Source of the DNA: Paraburkholderia sp. ZP32-5
Lineage (GTDB): Bacteria; Pseudomonadota; Gammaproteobacteria; Burkholderiales; Burkholderiaceae
Direction: 5' to 3'
Assembly (NCBI RefSeq): GCF_021390495.1
Contig: NZ_JAJEJP010000003.1
Location: forward strand, 1-64,000
Length of the DNA: 64,000 bases
Part shown: piece after piece, positions 9,101-16,317 of the stretch
Layout of the letters: every line of letters begins with the position of its first letter
Numbering within the stretch: the first letter of the stretch is position 1
The notes under the pieces: generated by a model
What the model saw: only the letters and a program-made list of their open reading frames with translations
The model's database searches: none
Told to the model about the DNA's origin: nothing
Made by a program: the position numbers and the translations under genes

Positions 9101-9262
9101 CAAATGTTCTGGCGCGGCACGTCGCACTTCGCGCTCGCGGCGGCGGCGGGGATACGGCGCGTGTACACCGGCAATGGCCAGACCTATGCGATGTATGTGC
9201 TGCTGTATTTTCTGGCGATCTATTTCGCGAGCACCGGGTTGGGCGGGGGCGGCTTGCGGTGA
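6167..9262 (+). CDS. Double-domain Mrp D-type antiporter subunit (NuoL/M/N-like)
   Basis: A 1031-residue inner-membrane protein with two complete proton-translocating antiporter domains in tandem. Domain 1 (about 1-500) contains DLFNLFVFLE with Glu139 and ELKPFPANGWGLDVYE with Lys222. Domain 2 (about 520-960) contains FFYSWEIITL with Glu570 and LIKAGAIGVHVWLPGA with Lys644 and His651. These Glu and Lys positions match the channel residues of MrpA/MrpD and NuoL/M/N. The ATG at 6167 overlaps mnhC by 7 bp; the open frame runs further upstream but only as a shadow of mnhC. Normally MrpA and MrpD are separate polypeptides; here both channels are one protein, and no other MrpA is in the operon. The protein ends with a helix near residue 1010. 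Confidence 0.88.
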   Translation: MVAALFHPLHIFILGLGGGFVIPLLYRLGKPWLTLGFFIALCGIVLVSGVSLYGLLDGGNTIEVLTAGSLPPVSINLRFGVWEGFFSFSVNLVALLGALHLWDRLRGNYAALLLYLILVMGIDGMVMTRDLFNLFVFLEIVSIATYGLFGLDRTPAALAAAFKYIIATVIASTLFLLGAVLLYYVSGTLNIDELLSMRDQLGGPIGTLAILLVFSSLVIELKPFPANGWGLDVYETMPSGIAAMVSVGVSAGVFFALLKLLPLFDGQLTLLAVSGGVTFLFSNLLALKQTKPQRVLGYSSIGQMGLLMLSLSLLRQAGADASIPLVVGGLFINHLLAKAGLFWLTGIVARHGKDARAVLSRSPLLIALLGLFMVAIAGLPPFPGFWAKWELLMRLTAAGKPYWILLILTGSLLEAAYMFHWFVRALSPSDAEPESRPDFFALLPLFGVAILLIGAGYVAATMSGVASLWLFSPLLAGALFYVADRLPGRVKGVLALLVIALIGTLLVEETIGISRLFAWLLLAGTLVITAATLYRDDERTGFYPMLVVLSLSIPALLRASTSLEFFYSWEIITLSSCFLIAKCRSAGPHVLTFLLFSLLSAFFLLAGFTNVAAIDGTIQLSALIHAGPEANRAFVLLATGFLIKAGAIGVHVWLPGAYTEAEDDVTAMLSSVVSKVAMFGLLVGTYLTIRSEVGLELAHAMTWIGMLTTLVGALMAFRQNDFKRLLALSSMSQIGYIVTAIGLMSHLGWVTALYLVANHMFVKGILFLALAGVILRTGTRNFADVGGLAREMPFTFAMVVIALVSMSGLPPLMGFGGKWLLLSAMTDKGWYGLVVCGLIATCVGFLYMVRLLNGLFLGARPPQRPVVREAPIALLVPQFLLVIGIVILSFFPKLLIEPVSAAIDPQFAATLVWGGMSLESIYGFWNPTPVVIVVLIVAAVLFGLGVLFYRSRRGNAKNRPDLYHFYRPILSRTVPPVAQMFWRGTSHFALAAAAGIRRVYTGNGQTYAMYVLLYFLAIYFASTGLGGGGLR

Positions 9263-9301
9263 GCCACGTGTGTCGCGCGGCGGTGGTTGGCGGAAACGGC
9301 T

Positions 9302-9871
9302 CTATGGATGAATGGTTTCGCCGCGCTCCAGCATGGTGATGAACTCGTCGATCTTGCGCAGCCGTGTTGCCGGCATTTTTGCGTTCTGCACGCGAAACAG
9401 GATCGCGTAGCGGTTGCGAGCGTTCAGCGTCGCAAAGAATGCGCGAGCTTTGGGATTGGCATCCAGCGCGGCCTGAAGATCGTCCGGCACGACCGAGTTG
9501 CTGGACGACGCGTAGGCAGCGTCCCAGCGGCCATCCTGTTTCGCTTTCTCGATCTCCTGCATGCCCGCCGGCAGCATTCTGCCGGCGGCGATCAGCGCTT
9601 CGGCCCGGTCTTTGTTGAGCTTTGACCAGATGCTTTTGGCGGAACGGCGAGTGAAGCGCTGCAGCCAGTACGTTTCGCTCTCCGTCCGTTTCTGACCGTC
9701 GATCCAGCCATGGCATAGCGCACTTTCCAGTGCCTGTTCGTAGCTCAAGGTTCGCCGCGCGGCGCCCTTTTTGGCGAGGCGCAGCCATATCCCGGTCGAC
9801 GCGCCGCCGTTTTGCGCCAGCCAGTTTTCCCACTCATTCTGGTCGACGAATGTCAGACGAGGTTCAGTCAT
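9302..9871 (-). CDS. YdeI/OmpD-associated family protein
   Basis: A 189-residue cytoplasmic protein beginning MTEPRLTFVDQNEWENWL. The blocks GIWLRLAKKG, ALCHGWIDGQKR and FTRRSAKSIWSKLN identify the YdeI/OmpD-associated family, and the C-terminal part (FFATLNARNRYAILFRVQNAK) is its usual second conserved region. Members have been linked to resistance to antimicrobial peptides or bacteriocins, but the mechanism is unclear. The start at 9871 gives the normal family length; the open frame continues 51 codons upstream without family similarity. It is convergent with the antiporter operon. Confidence 0.85.
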   Translation of the reverse strand: MTEPRLTFVDQNEWENWLAQNGGASTGIWLRLAKKGAARRTLSYEQALESALCHGWIDGQKRTESETYWLQRFTRRSAKSIWSKLNKDRAEALIAAGRMLPAGMQEIEKAKQDGRWDAAYASSSNSVVPDDLQAALDANPKARAFFATLNARNRYAILFRVQNAKMPATRLRKIDEFITMLERGETIHP

Positions 9872-10000
9872 GGAGCGATCCGAATCGTCGAACTCAATCG
9901 ACGAGGGGTTAGCGTTCACTGAAAGTTCGCAGCTTATCGGGTTGTCCGGATTTTGGGACGATTGACAAGCTCCATCTCCCCATGTCACGATAATTATGCG

Positions 10001-10014
10001 TATTGTCGACAATA
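10001..10014. promoter_or_regulatory. GntR/FCD-type operator palindrome
   Basis: TATTGTCGACAATA is a perfect 14-bp palindrome. The core TTGTCGACAA fits the short TTG-centre-CAA operators bound by FCD-subfamily GntR repressors. It overlaps the putative start of a decayed GntR gene and lies 350 bp upstream of the HbpS/dehydrogenase operon, so it may be a former autoregulatory site that still serves a related repressor. Confidence 0.45.
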
Positions 10015-10170
10015 TGTTAAACACAACACTGTCGCGATCCGAGATCAGCTTACGAACGACCTACGCCGCAAATCCAACGACGAAGTCCGGCCGGCTCACC
10101 TGAGCGAGCCGTTCACCAGGAGACAGGTCCCCATGCGCGACGCCGCGCTTGTCGAACCCGCATTGCCCGA
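10014..10170 (+). pseudogene. Degraded GntR-family regulator N-terminus
   Basis: Starting at the ATG at 10014 the frame reads MLNTTLSRSEISLR and then loses similarity; after a shift of frame it reads IRDQLTNDLRRK, then EVRPAHLSEPFTRR and QVPMRDAALVE. In order and spacing these match the winged-helix region of FCD-type GntR regulators (..EQV..LRR.I..GE..PG..L.E..L.R..GVSR.PVREAL..LE), with short deletions. No effector domain follows. This is an inference from residue patterns; an alignment would be decisive. Confidence 0.4.
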
Positions 10171-10360
10171 TCATCCGGGCGCACGCGCCGATGATGCGCT
10201 CGCGCACCTTCGCGACCTGACGGTCCCCGCCGTACACTCGCCGCGCGGAGATGGTCCGGATCGGCCCAGCTCCGCCGCACGAACCACGCGTCGCGTGCCG
10301 TTCACGTTGAGCGCCCGCGCGCTCTGCTCCACGCCCGATCACAACAACAGGAAAACTGTC

Positions 10361-10909
10361 ATGCGTAACTCTCTCGCCAGCGTGCTGGCGTCGGCCGCCT
10401 TGCTCACGGTCGTCTCGGTCCCGACTCACGCCCAGACCTCGGCCCCTCAAGCCGGTACTCAAGCCAGCGCGCCGGCCGAACTGCCGGCGCACTCGCCGTT
10501 CGATATCCCCTACGGCATGCCGCTCAGCCTGCGCGACGCGAACCGCGCGATTGCCGCCGCCGAAGCCGAGGCCGCGAAACACGGCTGGCCCGAGGCCATC
10601 GCCGTGGTCAATCCGGACGGCGGGCTGGTCTCGTTCGCGAAGATGGACGACACGCAGAACGCGTCGCCCGACATCGCGCTGCGCAAGGCTCGCACCGCCG
10701 CCGGCTTCCGCCGCGACACGCGCACGTTCTTCAACAGCTATTCGCACGGCAACGCCTATCCGGGCACGCTCGATCCGGGCCTCGCCGCGTCGCCGGGCGG
10801 CCTGCCGCTGGTGGTCGGCGGCCATATCGTCGGCGCGATCGGTTGCAGCGGCGGCACCGGTGACCAGGACGCGGACATCTGCCAGGCAGGCGTCGACGCG
10901 CTGAAGTAA
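10361..10909 (+). CDS. HbpS/GlcG-type heme-binding family protein
   Basis: A 182-residue exported protein with a clear signal peptide (MRNSLASVLASAALLTVVSV, cleavage near residue 25 after THA). The mature part carries the GlcG/HbpS (DUF336) pattern: SLRDANRAIAAAEAEA, AIAVVNPDGGLVSFAKMDD, ALRKARTA, and GGLPLVVGGHIVGAIGCSGG. Proteins of this group bind heme or small organic ligands, and in several bacteria adjoin oxidoreductase genes. Here it is the first gene before the gluconate-type dehydrogenase, separated by a hairpin. A periplasmic role in heme or cofactor handling for the cytochrome is plausible but inferred. Confidence 0.82.
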   Translation: MRNSLASVLASAALLTVVSVPTHAQTSAPQAGTQASAPAELPAHSPFDIPYGMPLSLRDANRAIAAAEAEAAKHGWPEAIAVVNPDGGLVSFAKMDDTQNASPDIALRKARTAAGFRRDTRTFFNSYSHGNAYPGTLDPGLAASPGGLPLVVGGHIVGAIGCSGGTGDQDADICQAGVDALK

Positions 10910-10915
10910 GTCCAT

Positions 10916-10939
10916 GCCGGCCGCGCACTCGCGGCCGGC
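10916..10939 (+). terminator. Strong hairpin after the HbpS-like gene
   Basis: GCCGGCCGCG and CGCGGCCGGC form a perfect 10-bp stem with a four-base loop (CACT), followed by TATTTG. It begins 6 bp after the stop codon. With no long T-run it may act as an attenuator or RNA-stabilising stem between the first gene and the dehydrogenase genes rather than as a full terminator. Confidence 0.6.
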
Positions 10940-11070
10940 TATTTGCGCGAACACATCGCGCACACATCGGATGCCCATCGCAAAGGCGCGGCAAGAACAC
11001 AAACAACGCGTTCGGCCACGCCAACCGACAGCCCGAGACAACTCGAAATAAAAAAGCCGGAGACAACCCC

Positions 11071-11850
11071 ATGAGCCAGCAGCCTGACGGCGAGCGCGCC
11101 GGCGCGGCGCCCGACGCCCCGCCGACGCCGTCGCGCCGACGCTTCCTGATCACGACGATCGCCGCGCTGCCCGCGGCCGGCGCGCTGGCCGGCTGCGAGG
11201 TCCGCAGCGGCGCGGCCAGCACGAACGCATCGGCAGCCGCGGCAGCGGACGGCGCGAGCGCGGGACCGTATCAGCCGGTCTTCTTCAAGCCCGACGAGTG
11301 GCGCTGTCTGCAAGCCGCGGCCGACCGCATGATCCCGCACGACGCCGAAGGCCCCGGCGCGCTCGACCTCGACGTACCGGTCTTCATCGATAAACAGATG
11401 AACGGCGGCTTCGGCTACGCGGCGGACCTGTACATGCGCGGCCCGTTTCCGCACGACGTCCCGCCGCTATCAGGCATGCAGAGCCGGATGACGCCGCGCG
11501 ATGTCTACCGCACCGGCCTCGCCGCGCTCGACGCGCACTGCCGCGCGAATTTCGCCGGCCGCGAGTTCGCCGCGCTGCCGCCCGCCGATCAGGACAAGCT
11601 GCTGCACGGCATGGACACCGGCGCGATCAAGTTCGAGCAGACCTCGGCGACGCGCTTCGTGTCGCTGCTCTGGCAGAACGTCAAGGAAGGCTATTTCGCC
11701 GACCCGATCCACGGCGGCAACAAGGGAGCCGGCAGCTGGAAGATGATCGGCTTCCCCGGCGCGCGCGCCGACTTCGCCGATTGGGTCGATCAGCCGGGCA
11801 AGCGCTATCCGCTCGGCCCGGCCACGATCGCCGGCAACCCGACAAGCTGA
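11071..11850 (+). CDS. Gluconate 2-dehydrogenase subunit 3 family protein (gamma, Tat)
   Basis: A 259-residue protein with a twin-arginine signal (SRRRFLITTIAALPAAGA, followed by AGCEV). The mature part (FFKPDEWRCLQAAADRMIP, DVPVFIDKQMNGGFG, and GSWKMIGFPGARADF near the end) is the small subunit of FAD-dependent gluconate/glucose dehydrogenases. It acts as chaperone and co-exported partner: its Tat signal carries the folded flavoprotein subunit, which has no signal of its own. Gene order gamma, flavoprotein, cytochrome is the standard one in Burkholderiaceae. Confidence 0.92.
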   Translation: MSQQPDGERAGAAPDAPPTPSRRRFLITTIAALPAAGALAGCEVRSGAASTNASAAAAADGASAGPYQPVFFKPDEWRCLQAAADRMIPHDAEGPGALDLDVPVFIDKQMNGGFGYAADLYMRGPFPHDVPPLSGMQSRMTPRDVYRTGLAALDAHCRANFAGREFAALPPADQDKLLHGMDTGAIKFEQTSATRFVSLLWQNVKEGYFADPIHGGNKGAGSWKMIGFPGARADFADWVDQPGKRYPLGPATIAGNPTS

Positions 11851-11920
11851 GCGGCGCTGCCGGCGCTGAAAACAACCGCTTATAGCAACCGCTGATAACA
11901 ACACCACGGAGACACGCCAC

Positions 11921-13705
11921 ATGGCGGATATCAAAATGCCCCCGGTCGACGCAGTGGTCGTCGGCATGGGCTGGACCGGCGCGATCATGAGCATGGAACT
12001 CGCCGAAGCGGGACTCAAGGTCGTCGGGCTGGAGCGCGGCGAACCGCGCGACACGGTGCCGGACTTCGCGTACCCGCGCGTCGCCGACGAACTGACCTAC
12101 GCGCAGCGCTACAAGCTGATGCAGAGCCTGTCGCGCGAAACCGTCACGATTCGCCGCAACCAGCAGGAGTCCGCGCTGCCGCTGCGCCAGTACGGCCCGT
12201 TCCTGTTCGGCGACGGCGTCGGCGGCTCGGGCGTGCACTGGAACGGCTTCACGTATCGCGCGCCGCCCGCCGAGCTGCAGTTGCGCAGCCACTACGAAGC
12301 ACGCTACGGCAAGTCGTTCATCCCGCAGGACATGATCATCCAGGACTGGCCGGTCACCGCCGACGAGCTCGAACCGTTCTACGACCGCTTCGAATATGTT
12401 GCCGGCACATCGGGGCGCGCCGGCAATATCAACGGCAAGCTCATCGACGGCGGCAATCCGTTCGAAGCGCCGCGTTCGCGCGACTACGCGTTGCCGCCGC
12501 TCGCGAACGCATATCCGTCGCAACTGTTCGAGCGGGCCGCGCGCGAGCTTGGCTATCACCCGTATCCGACGCCCGCGTCGATCGCATCGCGCGCGTACAC
12601 GAATCCGTATGGAATGCAGATGGGGCCGTGCAACTTCTGCGGCTACTGCGAGCTGTTCGGCTGCTACATGTACTCGAAGGGCTCGCCGCAGGCGTGCATC
12701 CTGCCCGCGCTGATGAAGAAGCCGAACTTCGAGCTGCGCGAGCGCGCGTACGTGGTCAAGGTCAATCTCGACTCGACCGGCAAGCGCGCGACCGGCGTCA
12801 CCTACATGGACGCGCAGGGCCGCAGCGTCGAGCAGCCGGCCGAGATCGTCGCGCTATGCGCGTACCAGATGCACAACGTGCGGTTGCTGCTGCTGTCGGG
12901 CATCGGCACGCCCTACGATCCGGCCACCGGCCGCGGCACGGTCGGCAAGAACTACGCGTATCAGCGCAACAGCAAGATTCAGGGCTTTTTCAGCGACGAC
13001 GTGATGATCAATCCGTTCATCGGCTCCGGTTCCGGCGGCCAGGTGTACGACGATTTCAACGCGGACAACTTCGATCACGGGCCGCTCGGTTTCGTCGGCG
13101 GCGCGATCACGTTCGCAACGGTGACGGGCGGCCGGCCGATCGCCCAGGCGCTGACGCCGCCCGGCACGCCGAAGTGGGGCTCGGGCTGGAAGAAGGCGGT
13201 CAAGGACAACTACCTGCATGCGTTCGCGATCGCGACACAAGGCTCGGTGATGGCCTACCGCGACAACTATCTCGACCTCGATCCGACCTACAAGGACGCC
13301 TACGGCCTGCCGCTGCTGCGCATGACGTTCGACTGGAAAGACAACGAAGGCCATATGACGCAATTCGTCAGCCAGAAAGCCGCAGACGTGATGCGCGCGA
13401 TGAAGCCTACGCCGCATACGGTACAGATCAACGCGGGCAGGCCGGGCGACCGTTTCGACATGGGCCCATACCAGAGCACGCACACGACCGGCGGCGCGAT
13501 TCTCGGCGACCGGCCCGATAACAGCGTGGTCAACAAGTACCTGCAAAGCTGGGACGTGCCGAACGTATTCGTCACCGGCGCTTCGATGTTCCCGCAGAAC
13601 TTCGGCATCAACCCGACCGACACGCTCGGCGCGATGACCTATTTCTCCGCGCACGCGATCAGGGAGACGTATCTGAAACAACCCGGCCCGCTGGTGCAGG
13701 CGTAA
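11921..13705 (+). CDS. GMC oxidoreductase, gluconate-type dehydrogenase flavoprotein
   Basis: A 594-residue FAD enzyme, the catalytic subunit of a membrane-bound sugar or sugar-acid dehydrogenase. An N-terminal dinucleotide-binding motif (VVVGMGWTGAIMSMELAEAG) and GDGVGGSGVHWNG bind FAD. A cysteine cluster Cys237, Cys240, Cys243, Cys248 and Cys259 (CNFCGYCELFGC) probably holds the iron-sulfur centre known in related FAD-glucose dehydrogenases. The C-terminal GMC active-site region has HTTGGAILGD and NFGINPTDTLGA. It lacks a signal peptide and is expected to be exported with the Tat subunit encoded upstream. Substrate could be gluconate, 2-ketogluconate, glucose or sorbitol. Confidence 0.93.
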   Translation: MADIKMPPVDAVVVGMGWTGAIMSMELAEAGLKVVGLERGEPRDTVPDFAYPRVADELTYAQRYKLMQSLSRETVTIRRNQQESALPLRQYGPFLFGDGVGGSGVHWNGFTYRAPPAELQLRSHYEARYGKSFIPQDMIIQDWPVTADELEPFYDRFEYVAGTSGRAGNINGKLIDGGNPFEAPRSRDYALPPLANAYPSQLFERAARELGYHPYPTPASIASRAYTNPYGMQMGPCNFCGYCELFGCYMYSKGSPQACILPALMKKPNFELRERAYVVKVNLDSTGKRATGVTYMDAQGRSVEQPAEIVALCAYQMHNVRLLLLSGIGTPYDPATGRGTVGKNYAYQRNSKIQGFFSDDVMINPFIGSGSGGQVYDDFNADNFDHGPLGFVGGAITFATVTGGRPIAQALTPPGTPKWGSGWKKAVKDNYLHAFAIATQGSVMAYRDNYLDLDPTYKDAYGLPLLRMTFDWKDNEGHMTQFVSQKAADVMRAMKPTPHTVQINAGRPGDRFDMGPYQSTHTTGGAILGDRPDNSVVNKYLQSWDVPNVFVTGASMFPQNFGINPTDTLGAMTYFSAHAIRETYLKQPGPLVQA

Positions 13706-13715
13706 GGAGCGCACG

Positions 13716-15086
13716 ATGACCCCAATCCGGAACATCGCGCGCCCGCGCTTGAAAAACGCCGCGGCCCTCGACGCAGTCAGATCGATCGCAGCATGCGCCG
13801 CGCTGGCGGTATGCGCGCTCGCAGCGCCGGGCGCGTTCGCCGCCGGCAACGGCAACAACACCGGCACGGCCGTCGACGAGCAGCTCGCGCACGGCGCGTA
13901 TCTCGCGCGCGTCGGCGATTGCGCGGCCTGCCACACCGCGCCGCACGGCAAGCCGTTTGCCGGCGGCTTGCCGCTCGATACGCCGTTCGGCACGCTCTAT
14001 TCGACCAACATCACGCCGGATGCGAACAGCGGCATCGGCGGCTACACGTACGAGGATTTTGCGCGCGCGCTGCGCGAAGGCGTCGCGAAGGATGGTCACC
14101 GGCTCTATCCGGCGATGCCGTTCCCGTCGTATGCGAAGGTCAGCAACGCGGACATGCGCGCGCTGTATCACTACTTCATGCACGGCGTTCCAGCGGTCGC
14201 GCAAGACAATCGCGCGGACGGCCTGCGCTTTCCGTACAACGTGCGCGCGCTGATGACGGTGTGGGACACGATGTATCTGCCGAAGGGCGTGTATCAGAAC
14301 GATCCGCATCAGAGCGTCGAATGGAATCGCGGTGCGTATCTCGTCGAAGGTCTCGGGCACTGCAGCGCGTGCCATACGCCGCACGGCGTGTTCGGCCAGG
14401 AACAGGCGTTCGACGCGAACGGCAACACGGCCTTCCTGTCCGGCGGCACGCTCGCCGGCTGGTACGCGCCGAGCCTGCGCCAGCATCCGGACGGTGCGAG
14501 CGCCGCCGCGGTGAAAGCCGGACTCGTCGGCTATCTGCGTAGCGGACGTTCGGCCGATGGCGCGGCGTTCGGACCGATGACCGAAGTCGTCGACCACAGC
14601 CTGCAGTACCTGAGCGACGCCGACGTGAACGCGATCGCGACGTATCTGACGTCGCCGCCGCTGCGCACGCAATTCAGCGCGAAGCCTGTGGCGTCGGCAG
14701 GCGCGGCGGATGCGACCGCGGTCGCGCTGCGCGCGGGTCACGTAAGCAGCACCGGGGCGCTGCTGTATCTGAACAACTGCAGCGCGTGCCATCGCTTGGA
14801 CGGCACCGGCGCGGTGCCGGCGTTCCCGAAACTGTCCGGCAATGCGCTCGTCGGCGACGGCGATCCGAGTTCGCTGATCCACATCGTGCTCAGCGGCTCG
14901 CACATGCCATCGACCACGACCGCACCGACCCCGCTCGCGATGCCGAACTTCGACTGGCGCCTGAACGACCAGCAGATCGCCGACCTGCTGACATTCGTGC
15001 GCAACAGCTGGGGCAATCACGCGCCGGCGGTCAGCGCCGAGCAGGTCCGCAACGTGCGCGCGACGGCGGTCAGCGCGGCGCGCTAG
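13716..15086 (+). CDS. Triheme cytochrome c subunit of gluconate-type dehydrogenase
   Basis: A 456-residue exported cytochrome with a signal sequence after a basic start (cleavage near GAFAAG). Three c-type heme sites are present: CAACH at residue 69, CSACH at 216 and CSACH at 355, with distal methionines expected after each. It accepts electrons from the flavoprotein and passes them to the ubiquinone pool or terminal oxidases at the periplasmic face. The gene starts 10 bp after the flavoprotein stop, in one operon. Confidence 0.93.
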   Translation: MTPIRNIARPRLKNAAALDAVRSIAACAALAVCALAAPGAFAAGNGNNTGTAVDEQLAHGAYLARVGDCAACHTAPHGKPFAGGLPLDTPFGTLYSTNITPDANSGIGGYTYEDFARALREGVAKDGHRLYPAMPFPSYAKVSNADMRALYHYFMHGVPAVAQDNRADGLRFPYNVRALMTVWDTMYLPKGVYQNDPHQSVEWNRGAYLVEGLGHCSACHTPHGVFGQEQAFDANGNTAFLSGGTLAGWYAPSLRQHPDGASAAAVKAGLVGYLRSGRSADGAAFGPMTEVVDHSLQYLSDADVNAIATYLTSPPLRTQFSAKPVASAGAADATAVALRAGHVSSTGALLYLNNCSACHRLDGTGAVPAFPKLSGNALVGDGDPSSLIHIVLSGSHMPSTTTAPTPLAMPNFDWRLNDQQIADLLTFVRNSWGNHAPAVSAEQVRNVRATAVSAAR

Positions 15087-15130
15087 CCGGGGCAAGGTAA
15101 TATCCGATGCTAGGCGCTAGCCCGCCCCGG
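15087..15130 (+). terminator. Inverted repeat after the dehydrogenase operon
   Basis: CCGGGGC at 15087-15093 and GCCCCGG at 15124-15130 can pair across a 30-base loop directly downstream of the cytochrome stop codon. There is no T-run, so termination is only possible. Confidence 0.3.
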
Positions 15131-15159
15131 ACAAACAACCGTAAAAAGACGCCGCCGCC

Positions 15160-16224
15160 ATGACCCAGAACGACAAAGACAACGACAACGCCTCGCCCGA
15201 GCCCCTTTTGCAAGCCGCCTTTCTGCGCCACGAAAACACGACGGCGCCCACGACGCCGTTGTTCGGCGAGGACGACAGCGCCGTGTATCGGACCTTGCTC
15301 GAATCGACCAAAGCGATCCCGTGGAAAATCGACTGGGCCAGCATGGCGTTCACCTACATCGGCCCGCAGATAGAAACCCTGCTCGGCTGGGCCGCGTCGT
15401 CGTGGAAAACGGTCAACGATTGGGTCGAGCGCATGCACCCGGACGATCGGGAAGCGGTCGTCAACTTCTGCGTGTCGCAATCGCAGGCCGGCACGGATCA
15501 CGAGGCGGACTACCGCGCACTGACGCGTGACGGCGGCTACGTGTGGATCCGCGACGTCGTGCATGTGGTGCGCTCAGCGGATGGCGGTGTCGAAAGCCTG
15601 ATCGGCTTCATGTTCGACATCACCGAACGGAAGCAGACGGAAGAGAAACTCGCGCAGTTGCAGAAGGAGCTCGAACGTCTGTCCTATCGTGACAGCCTGA
15701 CCGGCGCCGGCAATCGGCGCCTGTTCGATGCCGAATTCGAGCGTGCATGGGCGGCCGGGTGCACATCGGGATCGGCGATGTCGTTGATCCTGATCGACAT
15801 CGATTTCTTCAAGGCCTACAACGACTACTACGGTCATTTGCAGGGCGACGAATGCCTGAAGTCCGTCGCGCGCGTGCTCAGCCGGGCGGCGGGCAACAAC
15901 GCGTTTCTGGCCCGATTCGGCGGCGAGGAATTCATGCTCGTGTTGCCGGACACCGGGCACGACGCGGCCGTGAAGATCGCGGAGAACTGCCGAACCTTGC
16001 TCGCGCACGAAGCGATTGCTCATGTGCGCTCGCCTCACAATCAATGCGTGACCGCGAGCTTCGGTGTCGGCACGGTGATTCCGGCCGAGCGTGGCGATCG
16101 GACCGCGTTCGTCAATCTCGTCGACGCGCAGCTTTATCACGCGAAAGACAACGGCCGCAACCGGATCGCCGCGGTCGATCGCGCGGGCATGCAAGGCGAA
16201 GCGTTCAAGACGCATTCGCGCTAG
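15160..16224 (+). CDS. PAS-GGDEF diguanylate cyclase
   Basis: A 354-residue soluble signalling protein. Residues about 40-160 form a PAS/PAC sensor (WKIDWASMAFTYIGPQIETLLG, ending GFMFDITERKQ). After a short coiled coil (EEKLAQLQKELERL) comes a GGDEF domain (about 172-345) with an intact active site GGEEF at 254-258, so it should make cyclic di-GMP. The inhibitory RxxD site is absent (GNNA instead), suggesting no classical product inhibition. No membrane segment is seen; the PAS domain probably senses a cytoplasmic cue. No partner gene adjoins. Confidence 0.93.
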   Translation: MTQNDKDNDNASPEPLLQAAFLRHENTTAPTTPLFGEDDSAVYRTLLESTKAIPWKIDWASMAFTYIGPQIETLLGWAASSWKTVNDWVERMHPDDREAVVNFCVSQSQAGTDHEADYRALTRDGGYVWIRDVVHVVRSADGGVESLIGFMFDITERKQTEEKLAQLQKELERLSYRDSLTGAGNRRLFDAEFERAWAAGCTSGSAMSLILIDIDFFKAYNDYYGHLQGDECLKSVARVLSRAAGNNAFLARFGGEEFMLVLPDTGHDAAVKIAENCRTLLAHEAIAHVRSPHNQCVTASFGVGTVIPAERGDRTAFVNLVDAQLYHAKDNGRNRIAAVDRAGMQGEAFKTHSR

Positions 16225-16317
16225 AAGCACTAGAAAGCCAGCCCGCGTTTACGCGGCAGATGCGAGTACCGCGCCCGATTCGCAGCCGGCGCGGGTCGCT
16301 CTTAAGTTCCGTCGACC

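Larger units (their letters stand above)
9872..10360. other. Intergenic, 489 bp, with decayed regulator and operator
   Basis: No intact gene. The stretch holds a perfect 14-bp palindrome at 10001-10014 and, just downstream, what appears to be the broken N-terminus of a GntR-family regulator (both listed separately). From about 10180 to 10350 nothing recognisable is seen, apart from the leader of the HbpS-like gene, which has ACAGGAAAACTGTC before its ATG. Confidence 0.5.
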
